From DASUGC01 sp035606665 (GTDB lineage: Bacteria > Acidobacteriota > Vicinamibacteria > Vicinamibacterales > SCN-69-37), in the NCBI GenBank assembly GCA_035606665.1, contig DATNEY010000034.1:124001-188000 (forward strand): 64,000 bases of DNA, written 5' to 3'. Position numbers and translations under genes: made by a program. The notes below the pieces were generated by a model. That model was given only the letters and a program-made list of their open reading frames with translations. It was not told the DNA's origin and searched no databases. Positions 16,543 through 24,507 of this stretch are shown one piece after another. The first letter of the stretch is position 1; the number at the start of each line of letters is the position of its first letter.

Positions 16543-17906
16543 GCGCCGGCTCCATGGGTGGCGGCCTCTTTCAACTCGATCAGCAGCCCGCCGGCGCTCG
16601 AAGGATGAATGAAGGCGATTCGTGACCCGTGCGCGCCGGGCCGCGCCGACTCATCGATGAATCGAATCCCTTGCGCCCTGAGATCGGCGATCGCCCGGTC
16701 GATGTCGGCGACGCGAAAGCACAGGTGGTGCAGCGCGTCGCCGCGCTTCTCGAGGAACTTCCCCACCGGCGCCTCGGCTGACAGCGCCTCGACGAGCTCG
16801 AGCGTCGGGCCGCCGGCCTCGACGAGCCGAAGTCGATGCTGGCCAACGACTTCCGGCTCGCCCGTCTCGAGGCCCAGGAGCGACTGAAAGATCGTGGCAA
16901 TCGTCTTTGCGTCGCGAACGGCGATCCCCACGTGGTCCAGTGGGCTTGCGACAGCGGGCGTCCCGCCCAGCGCGCGCGCCATCACCGATTCCGTCGCCGT
17001 GTATGGATCGATTTCGCGCGCGGCAATCCGGTCCAGAAGTCGGGCGAATTCGCCAGCGCCCAGGACGACGCCGTCGACGTGCTGCATGAATCGGCGTTCC
17101 AGCATTTCGCGAAGACGCCACTCGGCCCGCGCGCGGCGCCGGACGCCCTGCTCCCCCGCGCTCTGGGATTTGAAGCGGTCGATCGCGGCGACGAGATCGG
17201 CGAGCCCCGTGCCCGTCGTCGCGACGGTCCGCACGACTGGCGGACGCCACTCGTCCTCGGGCCACATCTCGAGCGACAGCATGGTCTCGATCGACGCTGC
17301 CGTGCGATCGGCGCCCTCGCGGTCCGCCTTGTTCACGACGAAAATGTCGGCGATCTCCATGATGCCGGCCTTGAGTGCCTGCACCTCGTCACCCGTACCC
17401 GGTACGAGCGTGACGATCGACACGTCGGCGGTCCGGACGATGTCGACTTCGTCCTGGCCGACGCCGACGGTCTCGATGATGACGACGTCGAACCCGGCGG
17501 CGTCGAGAACGATCGCCGCCTCGGCCGTCGTTCGCGCCAGCCCACCGAGATGGCCGCGCGTTGCCATACTGCGAATGAAGACGCCTTCGTCCTCGGCGTG
17601 CGACTGCATGCGCACGCGGTCGCCGAGAATCGCGCCGCCCGTATAGGGGCTGGTCGGATCGACGGCAATGACACCGACCGTCTTGCCGCTCTTGCGCAGC
17701 TCCGCGGTCAGTCGATCGACGAGGGTGCTCTTGCCCGCGCCCGGAGGGCCGGTGACGCCGATGAGATACGCGCGGCCTGTCTTCGCGAAGAGGCTGCCGA
17801 CGAGCTCGGCCGCTCCGGGAGACTCGTCCTCGATCAGGGAGATCGCGCGGGCAATCGCGCGCGGATCGCGATCAAGGATCCGGGCAGCCAGCGGCAGCGC
17901 GCTCAC
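16539..17906 (-). CDS. meaB: MeaB GTPase fused to methylmalonyl-CoA epimerase
   Basis: A 455-residue fusion. Residues 1 to about 315 are the MeaB/ArgK G-protein chaperone that protects and loads B12 into methylmalonyl-CoA mutase: Walker A GVTGPPGAGKST, VDPTSPYTGGAILGDR, ETVGVGQDEVD and NKAD. Residues about 325-455 are a VOC-fold epimerase interconverting (R)- and (S)-methylmalonyl-CoA: metal ligands fit DHVGIAV, QHRLRLV, LHHLCFRV and LLIELKE. GTG 17906 lies one base after the acyl-CoA dehydrogenase stop. Mutase subunits are encoded 30 kb away at 46960-49126. I see no stop or frame change between the parts. Confidence 0.92.
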   Translation of the reverse strand: MSALPLAARILDRDPRAIARAISLIEDESPGAAELVGSLFAKTGRAYLIGVTGPPGAGKSTLVDRLTAELRKSGKTVGVIAVDPTSPYTGGAILGDRVRMQSHAEDEGVFIRSMATRGHLGGLARTTAEAAIVLDAAGFDVVIIETVGVGQDEVDIVRTADVSIVTLVPGTGDEVQALKAGIMEIADIFVVNKADREGADRTAASIETMLSLEMWPEDEWRPPVVRTVATTGTGLADLVAAIDRFKSQSAGEQGVRRRARAEWRLREMLERRFMQHVDGVVLGAGEFARLLDRIAAREIDPYTATESVMARALGGTPAVASPLDHVGIAVRDAKTIATIFQSLLGLETGEPEVVGQHRLRLVEAGGPTLELVEALSAEAPVGKFLEKRGDALHHLCFRVADIDRAIADLRAQGIRFIDESARPGAHGSRIAFIHPSSAGGLLIELKEAATHGAGA

Positions 17907-17907
17907 G

Positions 17908-19056
17908 CTACTGCCGCCCAAGCAGTTGCCGGCCGATGACCAGCCGCTGGATTTCGCTGGTGCCCTCGCCAATCGTGCAGAGCTTCACGTCGCGGAAGTA
18001 CTTCTCCGCTGGGTAGTCCTTCACGAAGCCGTAGCCGCCATGGATCTGAACGCCCTCTTCGGCGACACGGACGGCAATCTCGCTCGAATAGAGCTTGGCA
18101 ATCGACGACTCGAGCGACGTCCGTTCGATCTTGCTGTCGCGCATCCATGCGGCGCGGTAGGTGAGCAGGCGCGCGGCCTGAATCCGCGTCACCATGTCCG
18201 CGATCTTCCAGCGAATCGCCTGGAACTCGCTGATTCGCTGGCCGAACGCGCGCCGCTCGAGTGAGTACCGCCTCGCGGCGTCGTAGGCACCCTGCGCGAG
18301 GCCCACGGCGAGAGCGGCGATCCCGATGCGTCCGGCGTCGAGTACCTGCATGGCCTGCAGGAATCCTTCACCCGGAGCGCCGATGATGGCCGACGAGGGC
18401 ACGCGGCAATCCTCGAACACGACTTCGCTCGTATCACTCGCGCGCATGCCGAGCTTGTTTTCCTTCTTGCCGGCCTTGAGTCCTGCGGCGCCGCGAGGAA
18501 CGATGAAGGCCGAGATCCCACGCGAGCCCTGTTCGCGATCGGTCACGGCCATCACGACCATCGTTTCGCCGATCGCGCCGTGCGTGATGAACTGCTTCGT
18601 GCCCGAGAGCACCCATGCATCGCCGTCGCGGCGGGCTGTCGTCCGCATGGCGGCTGCGTCACTGCCCGAGCTCGCCTCCGTCAGCGCCCACGCGCCCCAG
18701 TGCTTGCCCTCAGCCAGCGGCTTCAGGTACTTTGTTTTCTGCTCATCATTGGCAAAGTACGACAGATGCGCGACGGCAAGGCCATTGTGCGCTGCGACCG
18801 ATAAAGCAATGGATGGGTCGACGCGCGCCAGCTCCTCGATGCAGATGCAATAGGCGAGGGCGGAATGCCCTGCACCGCCCCACGCTTCGGGCACCTGAAT
18901 GCCCATGAGTCCCACGCCGGCGAGCTTCGGGAGCAGCTCCTTGGGAAACGCCTGGGCCTCGTCCCAGGCCATGACGTTCGGCCGGATCTCGGCTTCCGCG
19001 AACTCTCGTACCGCGCGTCGCAGGAACTGCTGCTCGTCCGTCTCGCGTAAGTCCAT
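17908..19056 (-). CDS. Acyl-CoA dehydrogenase
   Basis: FAD enzyme oxidising acyl-CoA to enoyl-CoA. The 382-residue product has the FAD-contact WALTEASSGSDAAAM, the KQFITHG segment, RRAFGQRISEFQAIRW and a C-terminal IGEGTSEIQRLVIGRQLL, where Glu in GEGT is the position of the catalytic base in short-chain and butyryl-type enzymes. ATG 19056 is chosen; the frame remains open to 19164 but that part overlaps the divergent gene. It heads the long minus-strand run and is followed after one base by meaB-epimerase, suggesting short or branched-chain acyl-CoA breakdown toward propionyl-CoA. Confidence 0.92.
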   Translation of the reverse strand: MDLRETDEQQFLRRAVREFAEAEIRPNVMAWDEAQAFPKELLPKLAGVGLMGIQVPEAWGGAGHSALAYCICIEELARVDPSIALSVAAHNGLAVAHLSYFANDEQKTKYLKPLAEGKHWGAWALTEASSGSDAAAMRTTARRDGDAWVLSGTKQFITHGAIGETMVVMAVTDREQGSRGISAFIVPRGAAGLKAGKKENKLGMRASDTSEVVFEDCRVPSSAIIGAPGEGFLQAMQVLDAGRIGIAALAVGLAQGAYDAARRYSLERRAFGQRISEFQAIRWKIADMVTRIQAARLLTYRAAWMRDSKIERTSLESSIAKLYSSEIAVRVAEEGVQIHGGYGFVKDYPAEKYFRDVKLCTIGEGTSEIQRLVIGRQLLGRQ

Positions 19057-19072
19057 CGTGTGGGAAAATAAC

Positions 19073-19561
19073 ATGACAATGCTGTTGAAACGCGCTGTTA
19101 TCGTTCTCGTGCTTGCGGCCGTGGGTCTTCTCGGTACCGCGACACCGGCGTGGGCGGATGTCACTTTCTTCCTCGGGTTTTCACCGACACCGAAGAGCCG
19201 CCCGGTTCAGGGTTTCGCCGGGGGCATCAACATGCTCCTGATCGGGTTCGAGTTCGACTACTCCAACACCTCAGCCGACGCGACCCAGGGCGCGCCCAGC
19301 CTTCGAACGGGCATGCTCAACGGACTCATCATGACGCCGACGAAAACGCAGCTGTATCTCACGGCGGGAGGCGGCTTCTATCGCGAGGCGTTCACCGGCA
19401 GCTCGGCCACGAGCTTCGGCACGAACATCGGCGGCGGAATCAAGGTGGGCTTGCTCGGTCCGGTCCAGCTTCGAGTGGACTACCGGATCTTTAACTTACG
19501 GGGCAACGCACGGTACAAGAATCCACAGCGAGTGTACGCCGGACTCAATATCCACTTCTGA
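19073..19561 (+). CDS. Small outer-membrane beta-barrel protein
   Basis: The 162-residue product has a signal peptide (LLKRAVIVLVLAAVGLLGTA, cleavage near AWA-D, residue 30) and alternating hydrophobic strands rich in Gly and aromatics: FEFDYSNTS, LYLTAGGGFYREAF, NIGGGIKVGLLGPVQLRVDY, ending in VYAGLNIHF with a terminal Phe. This is the OmpA/OmpX-like eight-strand barrel pattern. Start ATG 19073 (GGGA upstream) lies just 17 bases from the divergent dehydrogenase start, so promoters overlap the coding starts. Function unknown. Confidence 0.75.
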   Translation: MTMLLKRAVIVLVLAAVGLLGTATPAWADVTFFLGFSPTPKSRPVQGFAGGINMLLIGFEFDYSNTSADATQGAPSLRTGMLNGLIMTPTKTQLYLTAGGGFYREAFTGSSATSFGTNIGGGIKVGLLGPVQLRVDYRIFNLRGNARYKNPQRVYAGLNIHF

Positions 19562-19614
19562 ATCGACCGATTGACCGATTGATGGATTGACCAATCCGGC
19601 AATTCGTCAATCTG
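19562..19614. repeat. GATTGA/CAATC short repeat tract
   Basis: Several GATTGACC-like units followed by inverse GTCAATC units (ATTGACC ... GTCAATCTGTCAATT), forming an imperfect palindrome between the convergent ends of the barrel gene and the next minus-strand gene. Related in style to 9220-9247. Confidence 0.65.
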
Positions 19615-20055
19615 TCAATTCGTAGAGCCTCCGCCGCCCATGCTGACGATGGGCGCCAGGGGCGTGGCGCTGATCCCCTTCAGCCCGGGCACGACTTTCT
19701 GGAACAGCGCACCGACTTCATCGGGCGGCAGCCCCTCGCCGAGGATCTTGAACGGGTCGTAGCTCACGCCCTTCTCGACCTTATCCAGCACGAAAAAGAA
19801 ACTGATCAGGCCGTCCTGCGGCTCGGGCGATTTGAGGAGCTTCCAGCCGGCGGCCTGGCGGCGTCGCTCCGGCTTGTCGCTCTTGGCCAGGACTTCCTTG
19901 ACCTTCCCCATCGTCACTTCGAAATCGACAGCCGTGGCCTCCGCAACACGGATGACCACGAGCATGCGATCTGAGTTGAAGACGAGGGGGTCGGCTTGAG
20001 TGGCGGCGGGCGCCTGCTGGATCGCAGGCGGCCCGCCGGTCACGAGGACAATCAC
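19615..20055 (-). CDS. Unknown protein, relative of the gene upstream
   Basis: A 146-residue product without a recognised family. It starts at GTG 20055 with AGG six bases upstream, which supports the start although no full signal peptide is present (VIVLVTGGPPAIQQAPAATQADP). From DPLVFNSDRMLVVIRV onward its length, the position of a Ser-Lys-rich segment and the ending PFKILGEGLPPDEVGALF...GLKGI run parallel to the adjacent secreted protein, so the two may be a diverged tandem pair. The C-terminus is Gly-rich (MGGGGSTN). Seven bases separate it from the upstream gene. Confidence 0.6.
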   Translation of the reverse strand: MIVLVTGGPPAIQQAPAATQADPLVFNSDRMLVVIRVAEATAVDFEVTMGKVKEVLAKSDKPERRRQAAGWKLLKSPEPQDGLISFFFVLDKVEKGVSYDPFKILGEGLPPDEVGALFQKVVPGLKGISATPLAPIVSMGGGGSTN

Positions 20056-20062
20056 GGAAAAC

Positions 20063-20596
20063 CTATCCGACCTTGGCGAGTTTCCAGGGCGGGTTGATGG
20101 TGTACAGCGACACCTTCAGTTTCTCGAAGATCGCGTCGGCCTCTGGCCGCGTCAGAAGCGCGCCTTCGGTAACGCCGCTCTTCCACATGGTCTCGTAGAC
20201 AATCTTGCCGGGCTGATAGCTGATCGCCGTGGACGGCGTGTCAATCTGGAGCACATAGATCATGATCTTCTGGCCGCCCATGTCCGCCGGCGGCTGATCG
20301 ACCTTGAACAGGTTGACCAGGGACTGACCGAACGCCTTCTCGTCGTCCTTCGTGCTCTTCGCGAGGCCGGCACGGATGGCGCTCCAAGCAGACTCGAACT
20401 CCGCCGTCTTCTCCGCATGAATCTGAAACAAGATAATCGTCGGGACGGTGGCGCCGAGCTTCAACGGATCTTCCTGTGGCGGCGCAGCGGGCGCCGTTTG
20501 GGCAGCCGCGATGCGCGGCGTTGCCAGGACCAACGCAACTGCGGCGATGGCTGCCACGCGTACCATCGCGGATCTGACTTCACCTGTCCGAATCAT
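20063..20596 (-). CDS. Unknown secreted protein
   Basis: The 177-residue product has a signal peptide (MVRVAAIAAVALVLATPRIAAAQT, cleavage near residue 33) followed by a Pro/Ala linker and a globular domain of about 130 residues with IILFQIHAEKTAEFESAW, IMIYVLQID, and SYQPGKIVYETMW. The secondary-structure feel is of a dimeric alpha-beta barrel-like fold (ILF.I..EK...FE..W), a guess only. GGGAG eight bases before ATG 20596 supports the start. It and the next gene form a two-gene unit. Confidence 0.65.
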   Translation of the reverse strand: MIRTGEVRSAMVRVAAIAAVALVLATPRIAAAQTAPAAPPQEDPLKLGATVPTIILFQIHAEKTAEFESAWSAIRAGLAKSTKDDEKAFGQSLVNLFKVDQPPADMGGQKIMIYVLQIDTPSTAISYQPGKIVYETMWKSGVTEGALLTRPEADAIFEKLKVSLYTINPPWKLAKVG

Positions 20597-20692
20597 TGAA
20601 TCGTCTCCCTGCCTGTATCAGGCCCGTTCAAAGGCGCCTACTTTACCGTACCGAGCGCGGCTGACAAGACCCATCATCCAGTGCCGCCGGAA

Positions 20693-21841
20693 TCACAAGA
20701 ACGTTGCAAGTATCTCGTTGGATACCAGCATACCCTGCCGCGTTAGGCCGAGCCGGCCGTCGCCGCGCCACATCATGCCGGCCTCCAGAAACCGCGTCAG
20801 GTTTGACCCGTAAACCGCCCAAATGTTCCGGCCGAACCTCTCCTCGATCGCGGCCTCATCGAGCCCCTCGTTCAATCGCAGGCCGGTGAACAACGTCTCG
20901 GTAAACCTTTCATCATCAGGAATTACCGTGAGCGCTTCGGCGGCGAAGCGCCCTTCTTCCAGACGGCTCGTGTACTCGGTCGTCGACGCGAGATTCCTCC
21001 ACCGCCGCCCCTGCACGGTCGAATGGGCGCCGCACCCGAACCCCCACCAGTCGCCGCTCTGCCAGTACTTGACGTTGTGCCGGCAGCGGCGGCCGGGCCT
21101 CGAGACATTTGAAATCTCGTACTGCTCGTAGCCGGCCGTGTCGAGACGATCCAGGCCGGCCAGGTACATATCCGCGGCCTCATCGTCAGGCGCCTGCGTC
21201 CACGGCTGCGCGGACGATCGCGCCATCGCCTCCTTCAGCGGCGCGTTGGGATAGAGCTCGAGCAGGTACAGGGACAGGTGATCCGGCGCAAGTGCGACGG
21301 CCTCGTCCACGGTCCGCAGCCATGACGAGAACGACTGGCCCGGCAGCCAGAGCATGAGATCGAAACTCAGATTGGTGCATCCCGCGCGGCGTGCCATCCG
21401 AATCGCGTCTCGAGCTCGCGCCGCGGAATGAACCCGGCCCAGCCGCTGCAGTTCATCGTCGTCGAAGGACTGCACGCCAAAACTGATTCGATTCACGCCG
21501 GCATCCAGGAATCCCGCGAGACGTTCGTCCGAGGCCGTTTCGGGATTCGTTTCGAGCGTGATCTCCGCGTCGGGGCTGATCTCGAAGCGTTCGCGGCAGG
21601 CGGCGATGAGGCGGCCGATCTCGGGTGGATCCAGCAGCGAAGGCGTGCCCCCACCAAAGAAAATGGAATCAGCGCCGGCCGGCGGGTGCGCGCCGGCGAA
21701 CGGCAACGGGGCCGTCAGGATTTCCCGTTCGAGCGCGCGAACGTATCGATCCTTCAACGCGGCGTCGAACAGGCCGCGGTTGAAGTTGCAGTAGCTGCAG
21801 ATGGACGAACAGAACGGAACGTGCAGGTAGAGCCCGAGCAT
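20693..21841 (-). CDS. hemW: Radical SAM heme chaperone HemW
   Basis: Radical-SAM family protein related to coproporphyrinogen dehydrogenase; HemW binds heme and delivers it to respiratory enzymes. The 382-residue product has the cluster motif CSSICSYCNF (Cys-x3-Cys-x2-Cys) at residues 11-20, SAM-binding FFGGGTPSLLDP, ETNPE, GVNRISFGVQSF and a C-terminal domain. The CxxxCxxC-F form and the absence of the long HemN N-terminus favour HemW. It is preceded by a GC-rich repeat (21850-21948) that separates it from the helicase-loader gene. Confidence 0.88.
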   Translation of the reverse strand: MLGLYLHVPFCSSICSYCNFNRGLFDAALKDRYVRALEREILTAPLPFAGAHPPAGADSIFFGGGTPSLLDPPEIGRLIAACRERFEISPDAEITLETNPETASDERLAGFLDAGVNRISFGVQSFDDDELQRLGRVHSAARARDAIRMARRAGCTNLSFDLMLWLPGQSFSSWLRTVDEAVALAPDHLSLYLLELYPNAPLKEAMARSSAQPWTQAPDDEAADMYLAGLDRLDTAGYEQYEISNVSRPGRRCRHNVKYWQSGDWWGFGCGAHSTVQGRRWRNLASTTEYTSRLEEGRFAAEALTVIPDDERFTETLFTGLRLNEGLDEAAIEERFGRNIWAVYGSNLTRFLEAGMMWRGDGRLGLTRQGMLVSNEILATFL

Positions 21842-21849
21842 TGATTAGG

Positions 21850-21948
21850 TCGAGGGGCTTCGCCCCTGCGAGCACCCCAACGGCGTCGCTCGCGGGGACC
21901 CCAAAGCCCCGCTCCGCTCCGCCGACGCGGTCGCTGACGCTCCCTCGT
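21850..21948. repeat. GC-rich intergenic repeat, copy 1
   Basis: About 100 bp beginning with a GGGGCTTCGCCCC hairpin, then GCTCGCGGGGACCCCAAAGCCCCGC and a CTCCGCTCCG tract. Same order and orientation as copies at 60791-60900, 61414-61532 and 61851-61962. It fills the gap between two minus-strand genes. Confidence 0.75.
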
Positions 21949-22800
21949 TCATGTCCCGGCCTTGCCCCCGGGCCACTTCAGTTCATGGAACTCGCGAGTC
22001 TGTTTGAAGCCCGCTTTCGCCTGACTATGCGCTCGATCCGGCAACTTCGCACGATGACGGCCCGACTTCGAGCTCTTCCAAAGCGCAAGCAGACGCTCCG
22101 GCGTGTGGGGACCGTCGAATAGGCGATAGTCCGGGCCGTCATATTCCAGGAAATCGCACATCTCATGCAACCGGGAGTGCATCCGGAAGCCTACGCGAAC
22201 CTTGAGCGCGTCGAGATTGGTATCGTCGACATCATCGATGTAGTTCGTCGTAAAGATGGTCGGCCGACGCTCGTTATACCGCGAGTTGACGATTAGGTTC
22301 ATCGTCTCTTCGACCCATTCCGTGGGTCTTTCTGCCCCAAGATCGTCCAGTAAGAGAACTTCGGCCGTCATCACGGGCCGTAAGACGTCCATTTCCGCAG
22401 TCTTCGTTACCGCGCTGTACGTGGACCTGATGAGCTTCAAAAGATCTCGCGTGTCGTAGTAGAGACCCCGAATCTGTTTCTCGAGGATCAGCCGTCGAAG
22501 TACGGCCACCGCGATGTGAGTCTTACCGATCCCGGGTGGACCGACGATGCAGAACCCTCGTCGGACGGCTGGAAACTCATCAGCCCACTTTCGCGCCTTG
22601 CGAACGGTGTTTTCAAACTTCTCGTTCGGGTAAATGGTCAGAGCCTCGAGGGTCCGCCCATTGTATTGGGCCGGAATCTTGGCCGACCTAATCAGGTCTG
22701 CTTTGATCTGGTCGCTCCAGCAGGCACACCTCTGGACGCGGCGGATGCCGTCGCGTTCGATCGATTGCCAGCCGGTTCCGTCGCAACGCGCGCACGCCAT
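21949..22800 (-). CDS. DnaC/DnaI-like AAA+ helicase loader
   Basis: The 283-residue product has an N-terminal zinc-type cluster (Cys3, Cys6, Cys25, Cys27) like DnaI, then an AAA+ module: Walker A GPPGIGKTHIAV near residue 88, Walker B VLLLDDLGAERPTEW, sensor-1 IFTTNYI, and a final Arg-rich segment RVGFRMHSRLHEM. Such ATPases load the replicative helicase; the related IstB of IS21 lacks the Cys head and no istA gene is near. It is nine bases downstream of hspR. The last 60 residues are basic and unlike the family core. Confidence 0.82.
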   Translation of the reverse strand: MACARCDGTGWQSIERDGIRRVQRCACWSDQIKADLIRSAKIPAQYNGRTLEALTIYPNEKFENTVRKARKWADEFPAVRRGFCIVGPPGIGKTHIAVAVLRRLILEKQIRGLYYDTRDLLKLIRSTYSAVTKTAEMDVLRPVMTAEVLLLDDLGAERPTEWVEETMNLIVNSRYNERRPTIFTTNYIDDVDDTNLDALKVRVGFRMHSRLHEMCDFLEYDGPDYRLFDGPHTPERLLALWKSSKSGRHRAKLPDRAHSQAKAGFKQTREFHELKWPGGKAGT

Positions 22801-22809
22801 CTGAGGGCG

Positions 22810-23217
22810 TCAGTCTAACACCGGCTTCGTGTCGCTTGAACCTTGATCACCCGGCGCGGGGACGAGCGCGGTGTTGAGGCGCTGTTCCCAGTCGCCCAGC
22901 CCGCGGCGAAGCTCGTGCTTGACGTACTGCATGAACTCGTTCACCTCGCGCTGCATGCGGTCCATCTTGCGGCGCATGTTGAGAATGATCTCCACGCCGG
23001 CGAGATTCACGCCGAGATCACGCGTCAACGCCAGAATCGTTTCGAGCTCCTGCAGATCTTCGTCTGAGTACAGGCGGGTGTTACCGTCCGTGCGCGAGGG
23101 TTTGAGAAGGCCCTCACGCTCGTACAGACGCAGCGTCTGAGGATGAATGTCGTACTTCGTGGAAACGGCGCTGATCATGTAATAGCCCTTGCCGGTTCCC
23201 GGTTTCTTTGCCGCCAC
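22810..23217 (-). CDS. hspR: MerR-family heat-shock repressor HspR
   Basis: The 135-residue product has the MerR-type winged helix: ISAVSTKYDIHPQTLRLYEREGLLKPSR then NTRLYSDEDLQELETIL, followed by a dimerising helix and a short variable tail. Together with dnaK and dnaJ upstream in the same direction it fits HspR, which represses this operon and is helped by DnaK. ATG 23217 and ATG 23178 (MISAVS) are both possible. No perfect HAIR operator (CTTGAGT-N7-ACTCAAG) was seen upstream of dnaK; a CTCAC-N13-GTGAG palindrome overlaps the dnaK -10 box instead. Confidence 0.85.
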   Translation of the reverse strand: MAAKKPGTGKGYYMISAVSTKYDIHPQTLRLYEREGLLKPSRTDGNTRLYSDEDLQELETILALTRDLGVNLAGVEIILNMRRKMDRMQREVNEFMQYVKHELRRGLGDWEQRLNTALVPAPGDQGSSDTKPVLD

Positions 23218-23245
23218 GGCGGCCTCCTTGCCTGCTGGTCGCCGG

Positions 23246-23267
23246 GGCTGAAGCCCCGGCCTACGGT
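23246..23267. repeat. GTAGGCCGGGGC palindromic repeat, short copy
   Basis: Inverse of GCCGGGGCTTCAGCCCCGGC with CGTAG at the outer side; a perfect GCCGGGGCT-GAAGCCCCGGC-type hairpin between the hspR start and the dnaJ stop. Longer members are at 31008-31063, 39373-39451 and 41493-41594. Confidence 0.75.
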
Positions 23268-23270
23268 TTC

Positions 23271-24401
23271 CTACTCTTCGGCGCGCCCGCCCTGCGGGGC
23301 GTCGCCGAACAGGTGACCGCGGACGTCGGTCTCATTCAACCGGCCGAACTCCCGCAGCAATTCCTTCGATCGTTCGTCCCGTACGACGGGAAGCACGATT
23401 TGAATCTCGACCACCAGGTCTCCGGCCTCGCCGTCGCCGCCAGGCGGGGCCGGAACGCCGCAGCCGCGAATGCGCAACCGCCGGCCGGACGGCGTGCCCG
23501 GTGGAATCCGCAAACGCACGGGATCGGCCAGCGTTGGAACGTCGAGCTTCACGCCGAGCGCCGCTTCATGCACGGCGACGGGCAGGGTGAGTTCCAGATC
23601 GCGGCCTGCCCGGCGGAAATGTGGATGCGGCGCGACCGTGAGATTGATGTAGAGGTCGCCTGCCGGTCCCCCACGCGCACCCGCATTGCCCCGGCCGGGC
23701 ACCGCGAGACGATCGCCGTCCGATGTTCCCGGCCGGAGGACGAGCGTGACGACCTCGCCCCGCGCGTGGATTCCCGCGCCTTGACAAGTCCGGCACGGCT
23801 GCACGTCGAGCCGTCCCGTTCCTCCACAGGCTTCACAGGCGCCCGTGAAAACCAGATGTCCCCGCACCCAACGGCGCGAACCCGATCCGGCACACATCGG
23901 GCACATCACCGGCGGCCGCGGCACGCGGCCGTCTCCGCCGCACGCAGCGCATCGATCCTGGCGGGTGATCGACAGCGGCACCGCACCGCCAAGCACCGCG
24001 TCGCGAAACGACACCGTCGCGGAGAGTTCCAGGTCCGCCCCACGCGTTGGCGTCGTGGCCTCACGCGCCGCGTCCTGAAACACGTCCGCGAACAGTTCGG
24101 TGAACGTCGCGGCCAGCGGCCCCTCGGCCGCGGACGAGAAGTCGAATCCCTCGAACGAGACCCGGACTTCACCGGGAACGTCCAGCGCCGCACTGCGATT
24201 GGCGCCGCGGTCGTAGTCCTGGCGCCGATCGAGATCGCCGAGGATGTCGAACGCGTCCTGAATGCGGCGGTACATTTCCTCGGCCGCGCGGTCACCCGGG
24301 TTGATGCCCGGGTGATACCGCCGCGCGAGCCGCCGGTACGCGCGCTCGATGTCGGCGGCGGAAGCCGCCCGCGTGACGCCGAGCAGTGCGTACAGATCCA
24401 C
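23271..24401 (-). CDS. dnaJ: DnaJ-like co-chaperone with HPG instead of HPD
   Basis: The 376-residue product has a J-domain (1-68), Gly-poor linker with Phe, four zinc repeats (CAACGGDG, CPMCAGSG, CEACGGTG, CRTCQGAG) and the two C-terminal beta domains, so it is a type I DnaJ. The J-domain reads RRYHPGINPGD: the third residue of the universal HPD tripeptide, needed to trigger DnaK ATP hydrolysis, is Gly32 (codon GGC at 24306-24308). The rest of the helix II/III layout is intact. It lies between dnaK and hspR. Either DnaK stimulation is lost or a lineage-specific variant operates. Confidence 0.9.
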   Translation of the reverse strand: MDLYALLGVTRAASAADIERAYRRLARRYHPGINPGDRAAEEMYRRIQDAFDILGDLDRRQDYDRGANRSAALDVPGEVRVSFEGFDFSSAAEGPLAATFTELFADVFQDAAREATTPTRGADLELSATVSFRDAVLGGAVPLSITRQDRCAACGGDGRVPRPPVMCPMCAGSGSRRWVRGHLVFTGACEACGGTGRLDVQPCRTCQGAGIHARGEVVTLVLRPGTSDGDRLAVPGRGNAGARGGPAGDLYINLTVAPHPHFRRAGRDLELTLPVAVHEAALGVKLDVPTLADPVRLRIPPGTPSGRRLRIRGCGVPAPPGGDGEAGDLVVEIQIVLPVVRDERSKELLREFGRLNETDVRGHLFGDAPQGGRAEE

Positions 24402-24430
24402 TTACTTCTTCTCCTGACTTTTCTTTAGTT

Positions 24431-24497
24431 CGCGCGGGGCCCCACCCCCGCGCGCTCGTCACGCGCTTCGGGGCTCGCTACGCTCACCTCTCGCGGA
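24431..24497. repeat. GC-rich intergenic repeat, diverged copy 2
   Basis: GCGCGGGGCCCCACCCCCGCGC palindrome in shortened form followed by CTCGTCACGCGC and GGGGCTCGCTACGCTCACC; resembles the GC-rich repeat at 21850-21948 but is more diverged. Lies between the dnaJ start and the dnaK stop. Confidence 0.5.
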
Positions 24498-24507
24498 GTC
24501 AGCTTCC

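Noticed and set aside
21949..22800. IS21 IstB transposition helper
   Set aside because: N-terminal Cys cluster of the DnaI type, no istA and no insertion-sequence ends; the nearby repeat is a dispersed intergenic family.
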